A stretch of DNA of 64,000 bases from Pseudomonas sp. RIT-PI-q (GCF_001297125.1 NZ_LHPC01000028.1:496001-560000), one strand, 5' to 3'. Positions 1 to 13,000 are shown, numbered from the stretch's first letter. Notes: generated by a model from the sequence alone, not told the origin. Program-made: numbers and translations.

Positions 1-1750
1 TGCAGTTGGCGGCGATGCTGCCCGTCATGCCGGACACCGGCAGTTTCGGGAACAGTTCCAGCCATTGCAGGGCCAGACCGGTAGCCGGCATGGCCGCCGG
101 TTCAGGCTCGGGTTCAGCCGCAGGCTCCGCGGTGTGCTCGCTCGCCAGTTCGTCAAGGTAACTGTAGGCCGAATCCATGTCCGGCTCGATGTAGTCCTCG
201 TCCAGCGGCGGCTCGTCGTCCGGCTCTATGCCCGGCGTGGCGGCATCGACGTCGGCCACGGAGGGTTCAGGGATTGGCGCGGCGGCCCACTCCGGAGCGT
301 CCGGGACCACGCTGTCAGGTGTCGGCAACGGCATCGGTGGCAAATCGGGTTGTTCGCCGGCCGTTTCCAGCACCGGTTCGACGGCGGGCTGCTGGATGAC
401 TTCGGGTTCTACCGGATCATTCCAGGGCAAATCGACGACGGCTTCGACCGCTACAGGCTCAACGACGGGCTCAGGCACGACGACGGGAGCAACCGGCTCA
501 GGCACTGGAGCCACCACCGGCGCGGCGACAACGGGAGCAACGGATGCAACTGCCGCAGCGACTACCGGCGCGACAACGCGCTCGGCAGCCACGGAGTTTG
601 CGGAATCAACTGTGGCTTGGCTGATCCCCACTGTCTTTAGCGGCTGACTCGGGGCATCCGCCGTGTCCGCCGGCCTGAACGCGAGCATGCGCAGCAGGAC
701 CATTTCGAAGCCGCCACGGGGATCCGGCGCCAGCGGCAAGTCGCGACGCCCGATCAGGCCCATCTGGTAATAGAACTGCACATCTTCGGCCGGCAAGGCC
801 TGGGCCAGTGCCAGCACCCGATCACGGTCGCCATGGCCGTTGTCGACGCCTTCAGGCAAGGCCTGGGCGATGGCAACGCGATGCAGCACGTTGAGAATTT
901 CCGAGAGCACGCCGTTCCAGTCCGGGCCTTGTTCGGACAGATGGCGCACGGCTTCGAGCAGTGCCTTGGCATCGCCTTCGATCAGCGCATGCAGTACGTC
1001 GTAGACCTGGCCATGATCGAGCGTGCCGAGCATCGCCCGCACGTCAGCGGCCATGACCTTGCCTTCACCGAAGGCGATCGCCTGGTCGGTCAGGCTCATG
1101 GCGTCGCGCATCGAACCATCGGCGGCGCGGCCCAGCAACCACAGGGCGTCGTCTTCGAACGGCACGTTCTCGACACTCAGCACGTGGGTCAAATGCTCGA
1201 CCACGCGCTCCGGGGTCATGTTCTTCAGGGAGAACTGCAGGCAGCGCGAAAGAATCGTCGCAGGAAGTTTCTGCGGATCCGTCGTGGCCAGGATGAACTT
1301 GACGTAGGGCGGCGGCTCTTCAAGGGTTTTCAACAGCGCATTGAAGGAATGGCTGGAGAGCATGTGCACTTCGTCGATCAGGTAGACCTTGAAGCGCCCG
1401 CGGCTCGGGGCGTACTGCACGTTGTCGAGCAGTTCGCGGGTGTCTTCGACCTTGGTCCGGCTCGCGGCGTCGATCTCGATCAGGTCGACGAAGCGGCCTT
1501 CATCGATTTCACGGCACACCGAACACTCGCCGCACGGCGTCGAAGTGATACCTGTCTCACAGTTCAGGCATTTGGCGATAATCCGCGCGATGGTGGTCTT
1601 GCCGACCCCGCGAGTGCCGGTAAACAGATAGGCGTGGTGCAGCCGCTGGCTGTCCAAGGCATTGATCAGAGCCTTGAGCACATGGGTCTGGCCGACCATT
1701 TCGCGGAACGAGCGCGGACGCCATTTACGTGCAAGAACCTGATAACTCAT
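1..1750 (-). CDS. dnaX: DNA polymerase III tau/gamma subunit DnaX (3' part outside window)
   Basis: Clamp-loader ATPase of the replicative DNA polymerase III holoenzyme. Translation from the ATG at 1750 begins MSYQVLARKWRPRSF, the classic DnaX N-terminus. A Walker A P-loop (GTRGVGKTT) follows about 40 residues in, then a four-cysteine zinc module (CLNCE...CGECSVC). About 583 codons are present and the frame runs off the left edge, so the tau C-terminal domain is missing here. The last 250 visible codons are Pro/Ala/Thr/Val-rich, typical of the flexible tau linker. No A-AAA-AAG slippery heptamer was seen in the visible part, so there is no sign of E. coli-style frameshifting to make gamma. The neighbouring ffs gene fits the usual Pseudomonas arrangement. 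Confidence 0.97.
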   Translation of the reverse strand, partial: MSYQVLARKWRPRSFREMVGQTHVLKALINALDSQRLHHAYLFTGTRGVGKTTIARIIAKCLNCETGITSTPCGECSVCREIDEGRFVDLIEIDAASRTKVEDTRELLDNVQYAPSRGRFKVYLIDEVHMLSSHSFNALLKTLEEPPPYVKFILATTDPQKLPATILSRCLQFSLKNMTPERVVEHLTHVLSVENVPFEDDALWLLGRAADGSMRDAMSLTDQAIAFGEGKVMAADVRAMLGTLDHGQVYDVLHALIEGDAKALLEAVRHLSEQGPDWNGVLSEILNVLHRVAIAQALPEGVDNGHGDRDRVLALAQALPAEDVQFYYQMGLIGRRDLPLAPDPRGGFEMVLLRMLAFRPADTADAPSQPLKTVGISQATVDSANSVAAERVVAPVVAAAVASVAPVVAAPVVAPVPEPVAPVVVPEPVVEPVAVEAVVDLPWNDPVEPEVIQQPAVEPVLETAGEQPDLPPMPLPTPDSVVPDAPEWAAAPIPEPSVADVDAATPGIEPDDEPPLDEDYIEPDMDSAYSYLDELASEHTAEPAAEPEPEPAAMPATGLALQWLELFPKLPVSGMTGSIAANC

Positions 1751-1894
1751 CGAAAACCGTCGCAACTAAGGAACAGAAGCGGCTAATGCTATCGGAGCAC
1801 CGCCAAAATTGCATCCGGTGCGCTCGTCTAATCTGGCTAAGATGGTCGTTGGGGGGCTTTTATCGGCTCGGGGTTTATCAGTACCGGAGCATTT

Positions 1895-2641
1895 ATGCGG
1901 CTGGCCTTGGGGGCATTGCTGTTGATCAGCCTGAACGGCACGGCCGCTGAGTCGCCGTTGCGCTTCGTGGTGCCCGACAGTTGGGCGATGCCGATGGTGC
2001 AGCTGGAACGTGGCAAGCCGATCCAGGGCATCCTGTACGACGTGATGGTCAGCCTGGCGACCCAGGTCGGCGTCCCGGCCGAATTTCATGTGCTGCCTCG
2101 GGCGCGGGTGCAAAACGCCATGGAACACGGCGAGGTCGATGTCCGCTGCTATGCCGCTCAATCCTGGCTGCCGAATCAGTCTGGCGACTACATCTGGAGC
2201 ATTCCGCTGTGGACTCAGCCCGACGTATTGATCAGCCGCAAATCCCCGTTGACTGCCGTGGTTGCGGCCAACCTGCCGCCACAATCGATCGGCACGGTGC
2301 TCGGCTACAGCTACCCGACGCTACAACCGCTGTTCGACGCCGACCGGCTACGTCGCGAAGATGCGCGCAATCAGGAGCAGGTGCTGGAAAAGCTACTGGC
2401 CGGCCGCTATCACTACGCTGTGAGCAACCAGTGGACCCTGGACTGGTTCAACCAGCGCCTGTTGCCCGACCGGCAACTGCAAGGCGTGGCCGTGTTGCAG
2501 ACACAAAATGTCGGTTGCTACGTGCGCAACGACCCCAAGGTGCCGGTGCAGCGCATCCTGCGCACCCTGTTGCGAATGAAAATGTCCGGGGAGATCGATG
2601 ACATTATCCGCCTCTATATCGGCAGCCCTGCAACGCTGTAG
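1895..2641 (+). CDS. Periplasmic solute-binding protein, SBP_bac_3 (amino-acid ABC type) fold
   Basis: A 248-residue protein with a short signal peptide (MRLALGALLLISLNGTAAES) and the overall layout of a family 3 solute-binding protein: an early ligand-lobe segment (GKPIQGILYDVMVSLATQVG) and later segments resembling the second lobe. No permease or ATPase gene is adjacent, so it may be an orphan binding or sensor protein rather than part of a local ABC operon. It is divergent from dnaX, with about 145 bp between starts. The stop codon TAG lies inside the first bases of the following REP element (GTAGCAGCTGC). The ligand cannot be predicted. Confidence 0.8.
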   Translation: MRLALGALLLISLNGTAAESPLRFVVPDSWAMPMVQLERGKPIQGILYDVMVSLATQVGVPAEFHVLPRARVQNAMEHGEVDVRCYAAQSWLPNQSGDYIWSIPLWTQPDVLISRKSPLTAVVAANLPPQSIGTVLGYSYPTLQPLFDADRLRREDARNQEQVLEKLLAGRYHYAVSNQWTLDWFNQRLLPDRQLQGVAVLQTQNVGCYVRNDPKVPVQRILRTLLRMKMSGEIDDIIRLYIGSPATL

Positions 2642-2770
2642 CAGCTGCCGAAGGCTGCGTTCGGCTGCGCAGCAGTCGTAAAATCAGGCGCTGCGGTTTT
2701 TCAGATGGACCGCGCTCAACGGATTGACGACTGCTTCGCAGCCGAACGCAGCCTTCGGCAGCTGCTACAT
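2638..2770. repeat. REP pair (BIME), GTAGCAGCTGC type
   Basis: Two arms of about 40 bases face each other. The left arm reads GTAGCAGCTGCCGAAGGC and continues; the right arm is its reverse complement and ends GCAGCTGCTACA. They are separated by about 50 bases. The element lies between two convergent genes and provides the TAG stop of the upstream solute-binding protein gene. The same sequence subtype recurs at 50.04-50.18 kb inside the type III secretion cluster. Confidence 0.85.
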
Positions 2771-2778
2771 AAGCCGTG

Positions 2779-4479
2779 TCAGCCGGTTTGATCGAGCACC
2801 TGCCATTGCGCTGGCGCGACGAAACCTTCGACCCAGCCCGGCACTTCGGCGGGCGGCATTGGCCGGGCGATGAAATAGCCTTGAGCAACATCGCAGCCCA
2901 GGCGCAGCAGCAATTGACCGTGCTCGAGACTTTCCAGCCCTTCGGCGATCACCTGCCGGCCAAACGCGTGAGCCAGGCCAATCACGGCGGTGGTAAGGGC
3001 CAGGTCATCGCGATCATTGAGAATGTCGCGGACAAAGGACTTATCGATTTTGATGGTTTCGGTTCGCAACCGCTTGAGGTGGCTCAGGGACGAATAACCG
3101 GTGCCAAAGTCCCCCAGGGAAAACTGCACCCCCAGCGCCTGACAGGCCTGCAAACAGACGCTGACATGCTGAATGTTCTCGACAGCCACCGACTCGACGA
3201 TTTCCAGATCAAGCATCTGCGGCGCGACCTGAGCATGCCGGGCGAGTACCTGGCTGAGCCGTTCGACGAAATCCGCGCGCTGAAAATGTCGCGCCGCGAT
3301 ATTGATGCTCACCGGCCAGTGCTTCCCCGCTTGTTGCCAACGGAGCAACTGCGACAAAACCTGATCCATCACCCATTCACCGATATCGATGATCAAGTCG
3401 GTCTCTTCGACCGGAGGCAAAAACTCCCGGGCAGACACTATGCCGTGTTCCGGATGTTCCCAGCGCAACAAGGCCTCGAAACCGACGACCTCGCCACTGC
3501 GCATGTTCACCTTGGGCTGGAAATGCAAACGCAGTTCGCCCATGACCAGCGCCTGACGCACTCGCTCAACCGTCTGGTGAGTGGCCTTGACCTCTTGATC
3601 CCGGGTCACGTCGAACACATGAAAACGATTGCGCCCGTTCTGCTTGGCCACGTACATGGCCTGATCGGCGTGACGCAAGAGCATTTCGGCATCTTCGTTA
3701 TCGTCGGGGAATAACGTCACGCCGATACTGGCAAACACATTGATGGGCTTGCCATGCAGCGAATACGGCGCCGAGATCGCCTCCAGTACCCGGCTCAACG
3801 CTGCGCGCAATTCCGACAGGTCATGCACGTAACGCAGGACCAGTACGAACTCGTCACCGGCCAGTCGGGCCACCACATCTTCGCCGCGTAATATGTCACG
3901 CAAGCGCTTGGCCACTTCTACCAGCAACAGATCACCACTGGCATGCCCGTAGCCATCGTTTACGGCCTTGAAACCGTCGAGGTCGAGCATGCACACCGCC
4001 ATCGGGATTTTTTCCTGCCGGGAAAACTCCAGCGCCTGATCCAGCAGATCCGAGAGGAACGCGCGATTCGGCAACCCGGTCAGCACGTCATGCCCAACCC
4101 GCCATTGCAGGGAATGCAGCAACTGGCGTTTTTCGCTGACATCGAAACGAATCGACAGGTAACGGTCGACCTGTCCGGTGGCATCATCAAGCACCGGCAC
4201 CATGGTGCTGTCGACCCAATACAGGCTGCCATCCTTGGCGCGATTACAGATTTCGCCCTTCCAGATGTTACCCAGGGCGATAGAGCGCCACATGTCGGCG
4301 AAGAAATCAGCCGAGTGCAGACCGGAATTGAGGAGACGATGGTTCTGCCCGAGCAGTTCGTCACGGTGGTAACCGGACACGGCGCAGAATTGATCGTTGA
4401 CGTAGGTGATCCGACCCGTCAGGTCGGTCTCGGAAAAAATCGCTGCGGCATCCACAGCCCTGCGGTATTTCTCATCCAT
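2779..4479 (-). CDS. PAS-GGDEF-EAL cyclic-di-GMP signalling protein
   Basis: A 566-residue soluble protein. A PAS/PAC sensor (residues about 1-120, with DGSLYWVDSTMVPV) is followed by a GGDEF domain with AGDEF at 207-211 and an RxxD inhibitory site (RGED, 198-201). An EAL domain follows (FEALLRWEHP at 334). Most phosphodiesterase residues are visible: E335, N393, E426, K480, E513, Q533. The usual DDFGTG loop reads GDFGTG (G456), so one metal ligand is replaced. The GGDEF half looks able to make c-di-GMP; the EAL half may be weakened or regulatory. No transmembrane segment is seen. It is monocistronic, with a REP just beyond the stop. Confidence 0.93.
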   Translation of the reverse strand: MDEKYRRAVDAAAIFSETDLTGRITYVNDQFCAVSGYHRDELLGQNHRLLNSGLHSADFFADMWRSIALGNIWKGEICNRAKDGSLYWVDSTMVPVLDDATGQVDRYLSIRFDVSEKRQLLHSLQWRVGHDVLTGLPNRAFLSDLLDQALEFSRQEKIPMAVCMLDLDGFKAVNDGYGHASGDLLLVEVAKRLRDILRGEDVVARLAGDEFVLVLRYVHDLSELRAALSRVLEAISAPYSLHGKPINVFASIGVTLFPDDNEDAEMLLRHADQAMYVAKQNGRNRFHVFDVTRDQEVKATHQTVERVRQALVMGELRLHFQPKVNMRSGEVVGFEALLRWEHPEHGIVSAREFLPPVEETDLIIDIGEWVMDQVLSQLLRWQQAGKHWPVSINIAARHFQRADFVERLSQVLARHAQVAPQMLDLEIVESVAVENIQHVSVCLQACQALGVQFSLGDFGTGYSSLSHLKRLRTETIKIDKSFVRDILNDRDDLALTTAVIGLAHAFGRQVIAEGLESLEHGQLLLRLGCDVAQGYFIARPMPPAEVPGWVEGFVAPAQWQVLDQTG

Positions 4480-4730
4480 GAGTCAAAGCTCGCTGTCACT
4501 AGCGGTGGTACTGATGAACATTTAAAACTTGGATCCAACGCACGGATGCTACCGCAAACTTGATGACTACGGTTGATCCGTCTCAACCGAACATCTGAAC
4601 CCTGCGTTTCACGTACCGTTGTAAAAATCGGAAACGACAAAACACCGCCCTGGGCAAGACCCTTGGCAGAGCAAAAAAAATGTGAATTTGGCAGATAACG
4701 CGAGAGCGTCTCGCGGTACGTTATGGAGGC

Positions 4731-4835
4731 AACCCCACCAGCCACACCCCGGCACACAATGTTCCCGCTGTGGCTGCTTCCTTCCGGATCTGACCAGGTT
4801 CACGGGTAATCGTTGCGGGGGGACCGATGGGGTCA
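4731..4835 (-). ncRNA. ffs: Signal recognition particle RNA, small bacterial type (4.5S)
   Basis: Read on the minus strand the segment shows the conserved SRP RNA apical domain: a GGTCAGATCCGGAAGGAAGC core, with the GGAA tetraloop and the asymmetric loop that binds Ffh. It is flanked by arms that pair (CCCCGCAACG / CGGGAACATTG region, and ACCCCATCG / TGGTGGGGT at the ends). Length is about 105 nt, close to the 114 nt of E. coli 4.5S RNA. It targets ribosomes making membrane proteins. The exact 5' and 3' ends are estimated from the terminal pairing. The rest of 4480-5058 has no gene visible other than the REP at 4963. Confidence 0.95.
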
Positions 4836-4962
4836 CCATAACGACGCTCACCTGACGGCGAGCCGCGCCATTGTACCTATCTGAGACGAAGTTACAACCG
4901 TTCGGGCGGATTAAAAAACATGAGCTGCTTCAAGGACATGCATTAGGCTAGAAATGACCGCC

Positions 4963-5063
4963 CTGTAGGAGCGAGCCCGCTCGCGATGGACGTTAACGAT
5001 AACGCCTGCTGTCTGGATTAACGCGTTGGCTTTGGGTTTTTCGCGAGCGAGCTCGCTCCTACA
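4963..5063. repeat. REP pair, GTAGGAGCGAGC type
   Basis: Left arm TGTAGGAGCGAGCCCGCTCG and right arm CGAGCGAGCTCGCTCCTACA face each other across about 60 bases. The right arm includes the reverse complement of the TAG stop codon of the metallopeptidase gene, so the gene ends within the repeat. Confidence 0.88.
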
Positions 5064-6225
5064 GGTCTTGCACCACTTCATCGGCCTTGCCGCCCTCTTG
5101 CTGGATCACCAGGTGGATGAAGTGCAATTTGGCGATCACTGCCGGCGGCAGGACGAACGGATAGAAATCCGGTTGCCCCATGCTGCGCGACAGTTCATTG
5201 AGCATGCCGGCCAACTCGATCCACGCATTGACGAACGACAGGAACGCCGCACCACCGGGATGCTGCGGGTCGTAAAGGGTGCTGGACGGGAAAGGCTGGT
5301 AGTCGAAATCCATTTCCCGGGCACTCATGCCAAACCCCAACGCCGTGTCCACCGCGTCCATCATGTGCAGGTAATGAGCCCAGGTTTCGGCCCAATCCTC
5401 CCACGGATGCATGGTGGCGTAGGCGCTGACGTATTGTTGTTGCCAATCGAGCGGCGCACCTTGCTGGTAATGGAGCTCGAGGGCATCGGCGTAGCTTGCA
5501 CGTTCGTCGCCGAACAGACCGCGAAACGGTTGCAGCCAGTGGCTGTTGGCGATCAATCTGTCCCAATAGTAATGCCCGACTTCATGACGAAAGTGCCCGA
5601 GCAGCGTGCGGTAAGGCTCGTGCATTTGTACCCGGACTCGCTCGCGATGAGCGTCGTCGGCTTCTTTGATATCGAGGGTGATCAGGCCATTGGCGTGCCC
5701 GGTGGTCGGCGCTTTGCCTTCGAGGTCGACGCCGATGACATCGAAGGCCAGGCCCGTCTCTTCGTCCACGGTTTTAGGGATCACCTGCAAACCCAGGCTG
5801 ACCAACTGTGCGACCAGACGCCGCTTGGCGGTTTCGACCTTGCGCCAGCGTTCAGGGTTTTCCGCTATCGACAGGTCGGGGATGGTGCGATTCAGGCTAC
5901 AGGCGATGCACAGCGCATCGTGGTCATTGGCGGGCAGCAACCAATTGCACGCCGCCGGGGAGTCGAGGTTGGCGCAACGGCGGAACACGCCGGCCTCGGG
6001 ATCAGCGTCGAGCAACCAGGTGTCCGCCTGCTGTCCCGGTTGCAGCGAAGACAAACGACTCTGCTCCGGCTGATAACCCAGCGCCGCCGAACAGGCCAGG
6101 CACTGGCTGTTGCGAAAGAACAGCGACTGCCCGCAGCGGCAGTGCCAGATCTTGCTGTTGCGCGAACTCTCGCCCATGAAGGGCGCGGCGATGCGCGAGC
6201 TGAGCTGTTCGAAGAAGCGGTACAT
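5059..6225 (-). CDS. Zinc-ribbon, putative zinc-binding metallopeptidase (COG4307-type)
   Basis: A 388-residue protein with an N-terminal zinc ribbon (CRCGQSLFF...CLAC, residues 29-45). An HEVGH zinc-protease signature lies at 214-218, with a downstream acidic/EDWAETWAHYLH segment that can complete the metal site. No signal peptide is visible, so it is probably cytoplasmic. This matches a family of putative zinc-dependent peptidases whose substrate I do not know. The start ATG at 6225 has a good GGGAGAG ribosome-binding site. The last codon and stop (GAC CTG TAG) run into a REP element. It stands alone between two REPs. Confidence 0.85.
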   Translation of the reverse strand: MYRFFEQLSSRIAAPFMGESSRNSKIWHCRCGQSLFFRNSQCLACSAALGYQPEQSRLSSLQPGQQADTWLLDADPEAGVFRRCANLDSPAACNWLLPANDHDALCIACSLNRTIPDLSIAENPERWRKVETAKRRLVAQLVSLGLQVIPKTVDEETGLAFDVIGVDLEGKAPTTGHANGLITLDIKEADDAHRERVRVQMHEPYRTLLGHFRHEVGHYYWDRLIANSHWLQPFRGLFGDERASYADALELHYQQGAPLDWQQQYVSAYATMHPWEDWAETWAHYLHMMDAVDTALGFGMSAREMDFDYQPFPSSTLYDPQHPGGAAFLSFVNAWIELAGMLNELSRSMGQPDFYPFVLPPAVIAKLHFIHLVIQQEGGKADEVVQDL

Positions 6226-6309
6226 GGCGATCTCTCCCTGGGGCTTGCCAAGACTAGATCATTCATGAGCCATGATCGTTCCCGCTTTTTGTGAGGTGGT
6301 CGGGATTGC

Positions 6310-6374
6310 TTTCGCTGGCAAGCCAGCTCCTACAGGGGTTGCGTGGATCCTGTAGGAGCTGGCTCGCCAGCGAA
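6310..6374. repeat. REP pair, GTAGGAGCTGGC type
   Basis: Arms TTCGCTGGCAAGCCAGCTCC and GGAGCTGGCTCGCCAGCGAA face each other with a short spacer. The element fills the gap between ligA and the metallopeptidase gene and starts about 5 bases beyond the ligA stop. Confidence 0.88.
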
Positions 6375-6379
6375 TGGCA

Positions 6380-8779
<2,400 letters not shown>

Positions 8780-8801
8780 ATGTTGATGCGGCGTAAATTC
8801 A

Positions 8802-8870
8802 TGTAGGAGCCAGGCTTGCCGGCGAAGGCGTATGTGAGATCGTCTTCGCCGGCAAGCCTGGCTCCTACAA
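8802..8870. repeat. REP pair, GTAGGAGCCAGGC type
   Basis: TGTAGGAGCCAGGCTTGCCG and its reverse complement CGGCAAGCCTGGCTCCTACA, about 20 bases apart, make a near-perfect palindrome between zipA and ligA. Confidence 0.9.
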
Positions 8871-8911
8871 GGTGTGGACGTCGCGGCACGATCCTCCACA
8901 CGGTTTCAATG

Positions 8912-9766
8912 TCAACGTTTCTGGGTCAGGGCGCGACGTTCGAATTCGACGATGCGCTGACGGTAGTGCTCAATGGTCTGGGCGGTCAGCACGCTGCGCT
9001 GGTCGTCTTTCAGTTCGCCGTTGAGCTCCTGGGACAGTTTGCGCGCCGCAGCCACCATCACGTCGAAAGCTTGCTTGGGATGACGCGGGCCTGGCAGGCC
9101 GAGGAAGAAGCTCACTGCCGGCGTGCTGAAGTGGTCGATGTCGTCCAGATCGAAGACGCCCGGCTTGACCGCATTGGCCATGGAGAACAGGACTCCACCG
9201 TTACCAGCCATGCTTTCGTGACGGTGGAAGATGTCCATCTCGCCAAAGCGCAGACCGCTTTCCAGAATATTCTGCAACAGCGCCGGGCCTTTGAAGCCGG
9301 CAGCGTCACGGCAGATCACGCTGATCACCAGCACTTCTTCGGCTTGCGGCTGTTCCTTGTCGCTGACCGAAGGCGAGGACTTGGTGTCATCCGGGAAATC
9401 GTCGTCACGGCTGCTGAAGCTCGGGCCGCCGTCAAGGTCCAGGCTGAGGTTCATGTCGCCCTGGGAAGGCTCGCCATGGCCACGCTTGCCGCGCTTGGAA
9501 CCCGACTCACGCGGTTCACGGGCAGGCATGCTCACCGACGGCAGATCATGCTCGTCCAGCTGCGGTTCTTTATGGGTATCCAGGACACGGGGCGGGCCCA
9601 ACAGCTCGGCGCTGGTGTCCTCGTCCGGCAGATTGGACAAACTTCGGTCAAGACGGAATTTCAGTTTTCCCTTGCCGCCGCGCATGCGACGCCAGCCATC
9701 GAAAAGAATACCGGCAATGACAATAATGCCGATGACGATCAGCCACTCGCGCAGACCGATTTCCAT
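8912..9766 (-). CDS. zipA: Cell division protein ZipA
   Basis: Essential divisome protein that tethers FtsZ to the inner membrane. The 284-residue product opens with a single N-terminal membrane helix ([18 protein letters not shown], residues 8-25) and a short basic patch. A charged, Pro/Ser/Asp-rich linker follows (about 30-145), then a C-terminal FtsZ-binding domain (about 150-284). The start ATG at 9766 has GGGA upstream. Order smc-zipA-ligA on the minus strand is the usual Pseudomonas arrangement, although about 265 bp separate smc from zipA. Confidence 0.95.
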   Translation of the reverse strand: MEIGLREWLIVIGIIVIAGILFDGWRRMRGGKGKLKFRLDRSLSNLPDEDTSAELLGPPRVLDTHKEPQLDEHDLPSVSMPAREPRESGSKRGKRGHGEPSQGDMNLSLDLDGGPSFSSRDDDFPDDTKSSPSVSDKEQPQAEEVLVISVICRDAAGFKGPALLQNILESGLRFGEMDIFHRHESMAGNGGVLFSMANAVKPGVFDLDDIDHFSTPAVSFFLGLPGPRHPKQAFDVMVAAARKLSQELNGELKDDQRSVLTAQTIEHYRQRIVEFERRALTQKR

Positions 9767-10032
9767 GTAATCCCGTGCCTCTATAAAAAATGCTGAAAAA
9801 TAAGGGGTTTACAACTCGTAAACCGCTTTAAAACGTGGCGCCAACTCTATGTTCTGACAGGCGTTTTGCCCACGTATACGAAAAATTGACATTAAACTAG
9901 CACGACCAAAGGTAACTTTACACCGTCTGTCACAATGGCTTGAGCGAATATGTCGATTGGCCAGCAAGTAGCGGCCGATAATTCGCCTTACTTCTCACCT
10001 ACCTCTCGCACATTGTCCTACAAGGCCAGGAC
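9767..10032 (-). promoter_or_regulatory. smc-zipA intergenic region with short inverted repeat
   Basis: No gene is visible in these 266 bases. The region is markedly more AT-rich than its neighbours and probably carries the zipA promoter. A perfect 6-bp inverted repeat GTTTAC-N5-GTAAAC lies at 9807-9823, about 40 bases upstream of the zipA start. It could be a small operator or an mRNA hairpin. Confidence 0.35.
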
Positions 10033-13000
10033 TCAGGCGTCCACCATCGCCATCGCCTCCTCGACATCCACTGCTACAAGTCGCGAGCAGCCCGGTTCGT
10101 GCATCGTCACCCCCATCAGTTGATCGGCCATTTCCATGGCGATCTTGTTGTGGGTGATGTAGATGAACTGCACCGTCTGCGACATCTCTTTGACCAGCCG
10201 TGCGTAGCGTCCAACGTTAGCGTCATCCAATGGCGCGTCAACTTCATCGAGCATGCAGAACGGCGCCGGATTCAACTTGAAGATGGCAAAAACCAGGGCC
10301 AAGGCAGTCAGGGCTTTCTCGCCACCGGAGAGCAAATGGATGGTGCTGTTCTTCTTTCCTGGCGGCCGCGCCATGATCGTCACCCCTGTATCGAGTAGAT
10401 CTTCGCCCGTCAGTTCCAAATACGCGCTGCCTCCACCGAAAACTTTTGGGAAAAGTGCCTGAATTCCGGCATTGATCTGATCAAAGGTATCTTTGAAGCG
10501 GTTTCGGGTTTCCTTGTCGATCTTGCGAATCACGTTCTCGAGGGTATCCAGCGCTTCCACCAGATCGTCGTTCTGCGCATCCAGATAACGTTTACGCTCG
10601 GATTGTTGCTGGTATTCGTCGATGGCCGCCAGGTTGATCGCACCGAGACGCTGGATACGCGCCGCGATGCGTTCGAGTTCTTCCTCGGCCTCTTTCTCGT
10701 TGGCCTCGGTGGTCAGGGTCGCCAGTACGCCGTGGAGGTCGTAGCCGTCCTCGAGCAACTGATCCTGCAAGGTCTTGCGGCGCACGTTCAGGGCTTGCCA
10801 TTCCATGCGCTGGGTTTCGAGCTGGCCGCGAATCAACTGCGATTGCTGCTCGGCCTGATTGCGACGTTTTTCGGCTTCGCGCAATTCGCGGTCAGCGTCT
10901 TCCAGGGCGATCTGCGCCGTCTTGAGTTCCTCGTCGACGGTCATGCGCTTGTCGAGCAGTTCTTCGAGCTTCAGGCGCAATTCTTCCAGCGGTGCCTCGC
11001 CCTCCTCCAGATTGAGGCTGAGCTGTTCGCGCTTCTCGGTCAGGCGCTCGGACTGCATTTCCAGACGCTCCAGTGCCTGACGCGTCGAGTCATGTTGCGC
11101 CTTGAGCGAGCCCAGGCGAACCGCCAACTGATGAGCGTGATCCTTGTGCTGCCGGGCTTCCTGACGCACGCGATCCAGACGCTCGCGCAGGCTGTCGCGC
11201 TGGGCCAGCAGCAACTCGCGCTGCTCGGTGTCGAGCGCCATGCTGTCGAGGGCTTCCTGCAATTGCAGGCGTGCCTCGCCGATGTTTTCGTGCTCCAGCG
11301 CGCGCTGTTCAGCCAACTCGGTGAGTTCTTCGTCCAGCCGGGTACGCCGCAAGGTCAGTTGCTCAGCCTTGGCTTTGCCGGCGGACAATTGAGCTTTCAG
11401 TTCACCTTGCTGACGCGCTTCGTCTTGCAGCAGACGGCGCAAATGTTCGCGACCGTTTTCCTGCTGACGCTGCTGCGCCCTGAGCGTCTGAAGTTTGGTT
11501 TCCAGGGTTTCGACGGTGGCCTCGCGCTCTTCGCGTTCCAGGCCCAGACGCTGGATTTCCTGACCACGGGCAAGCACACCGCTTTCCGCTTCGCTGGCCC
11601 GGCGCACGCGTAGAAAGTGTCGACCGACCCAGTAGCCGTCGCGGCTGATCAAGCTCTGGCCGACGCTCAACTGACCGCGTAGCGCCAAGGCCTGCTCGAG
11701 ACTCTCCACCGGTTTGACCTGGCCCAGCCACGGCGACAGATCAATCTGCGCCTCGACCTTGTCGAGCAAGCTACCGGGCATGCGCACGCCATCGCTGGCC
11801 GGGCTGAGCAAGCGCAGATCGCCCTGGGCAAACCCGGCCAGATCGAACTCGCCGAAGTCCTCCACCAGCACCGCTTGCAGGTCGGCGCCGAGCACGGTTT
11901 CCACCGCCAGTTCCCAACCAGCTTCGACCTTCAGGCCTTCGGCCAGACGCGGACGGTCGGCCAGGTTTTGCTCACGCAGCCATTCGGCGGTGCCGGTGCC
12001 GGGATCGAGCGCCGCTTGCTGCAAGGCTTCCAACGAGGCCAGCCGACCGTTGAGCCGCTGCAAATCGCCCTGCGCCTGCTGCTGGTTTTGCAGCGCTTGC
12101 TGCAATTCCTGACGCAGTTGCTCAAGACGTTCGACCTGCGCTTCTTCGCTGGCCTGCAAATCTTCAAGCGTTGCTTCGGACGCGGCCAGTTGCTCGTTGA
12201 GCTCCATGATCGCCGCGTCTTCCGGGTCCGCCGACAGCAGCGCGCGTTCCTCGCCAAGACGCTTCTGCCGATCAGCCAAACGCTCCATGCTGGTTTCCAG
12301 CTGCTGGATCCGCGCCTGCTGGACTTCGGATTGGCGACGCGGCTCGGCGGCGGGCAGGTTGAACGTGTCCCACTGCTCCTGCCAGCCGTGCATGGTGGTT
12401 TCGGATTCTTCCAGCGCGGCGGCCGCTTCTTCTGCGGCGGCACTGGTGACTTCCTGTTCAGGGGTGAGCATGTCCAGCTCTTCGCCGAGGGTCAGCAGCA
12501 ACGTGCGGTCGTGGCCCAAGTGCGACTCGGTTTCCAGGCGCGCGCGCTCGGCTTCCTTCAAATCATCTTGCAACTGACGCAGGCGCTGCTGACCGTGCTG
12601 GATGCTCTGCTCGACCCGGGCAATGTCGCCGCCGACCGAATAGAAGCGCGCCTGCACCAGATTGAAGCGCTCGGACAGGTCGTGGTGCCCGTCACGAAAG
12701 CGTTCGATGCTCGCATCGGCATTGCGTTGCTCGGCCACCAGCGCTTCAAAGGTGATTTCCTGGTTGCCGATGATCGCCTCGCGCTGGCCGACCTGCTCGT
12801 TCAACGCCTGCCAGCGCAGGGCCGACAGTTGGGCCTTGAGCTGGCGTTCTTCGCCCTTGTATTCCTGATACTTTTTCGCGGCCTCGGCCTGGCGGTGCAA
12901 GCGTTCGAGCTGACGCTCCAGCTCTTCGCGCAGGTCGGTCAGGCGGGCGAGGTTTTCGTGGGTGCGGCGGATGCGGTTTTCGGTCTCGCGCCGGCGCTCC

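Noticed and set aside
65..647. Overlapping Gly/Thr/Ser-rich plus-strand frames
   Set aside because: They lie opposite the Pro/Ala/Thr-rich linker of dnaX, so low complexity is explained by the linker codons.
1..1750. Programmed frameshift site in dnaX
   Set aside because: No A-AAA-AAG type heptamer (C-TTT-TTT on the given strand) was seen in the visible part of the gene.
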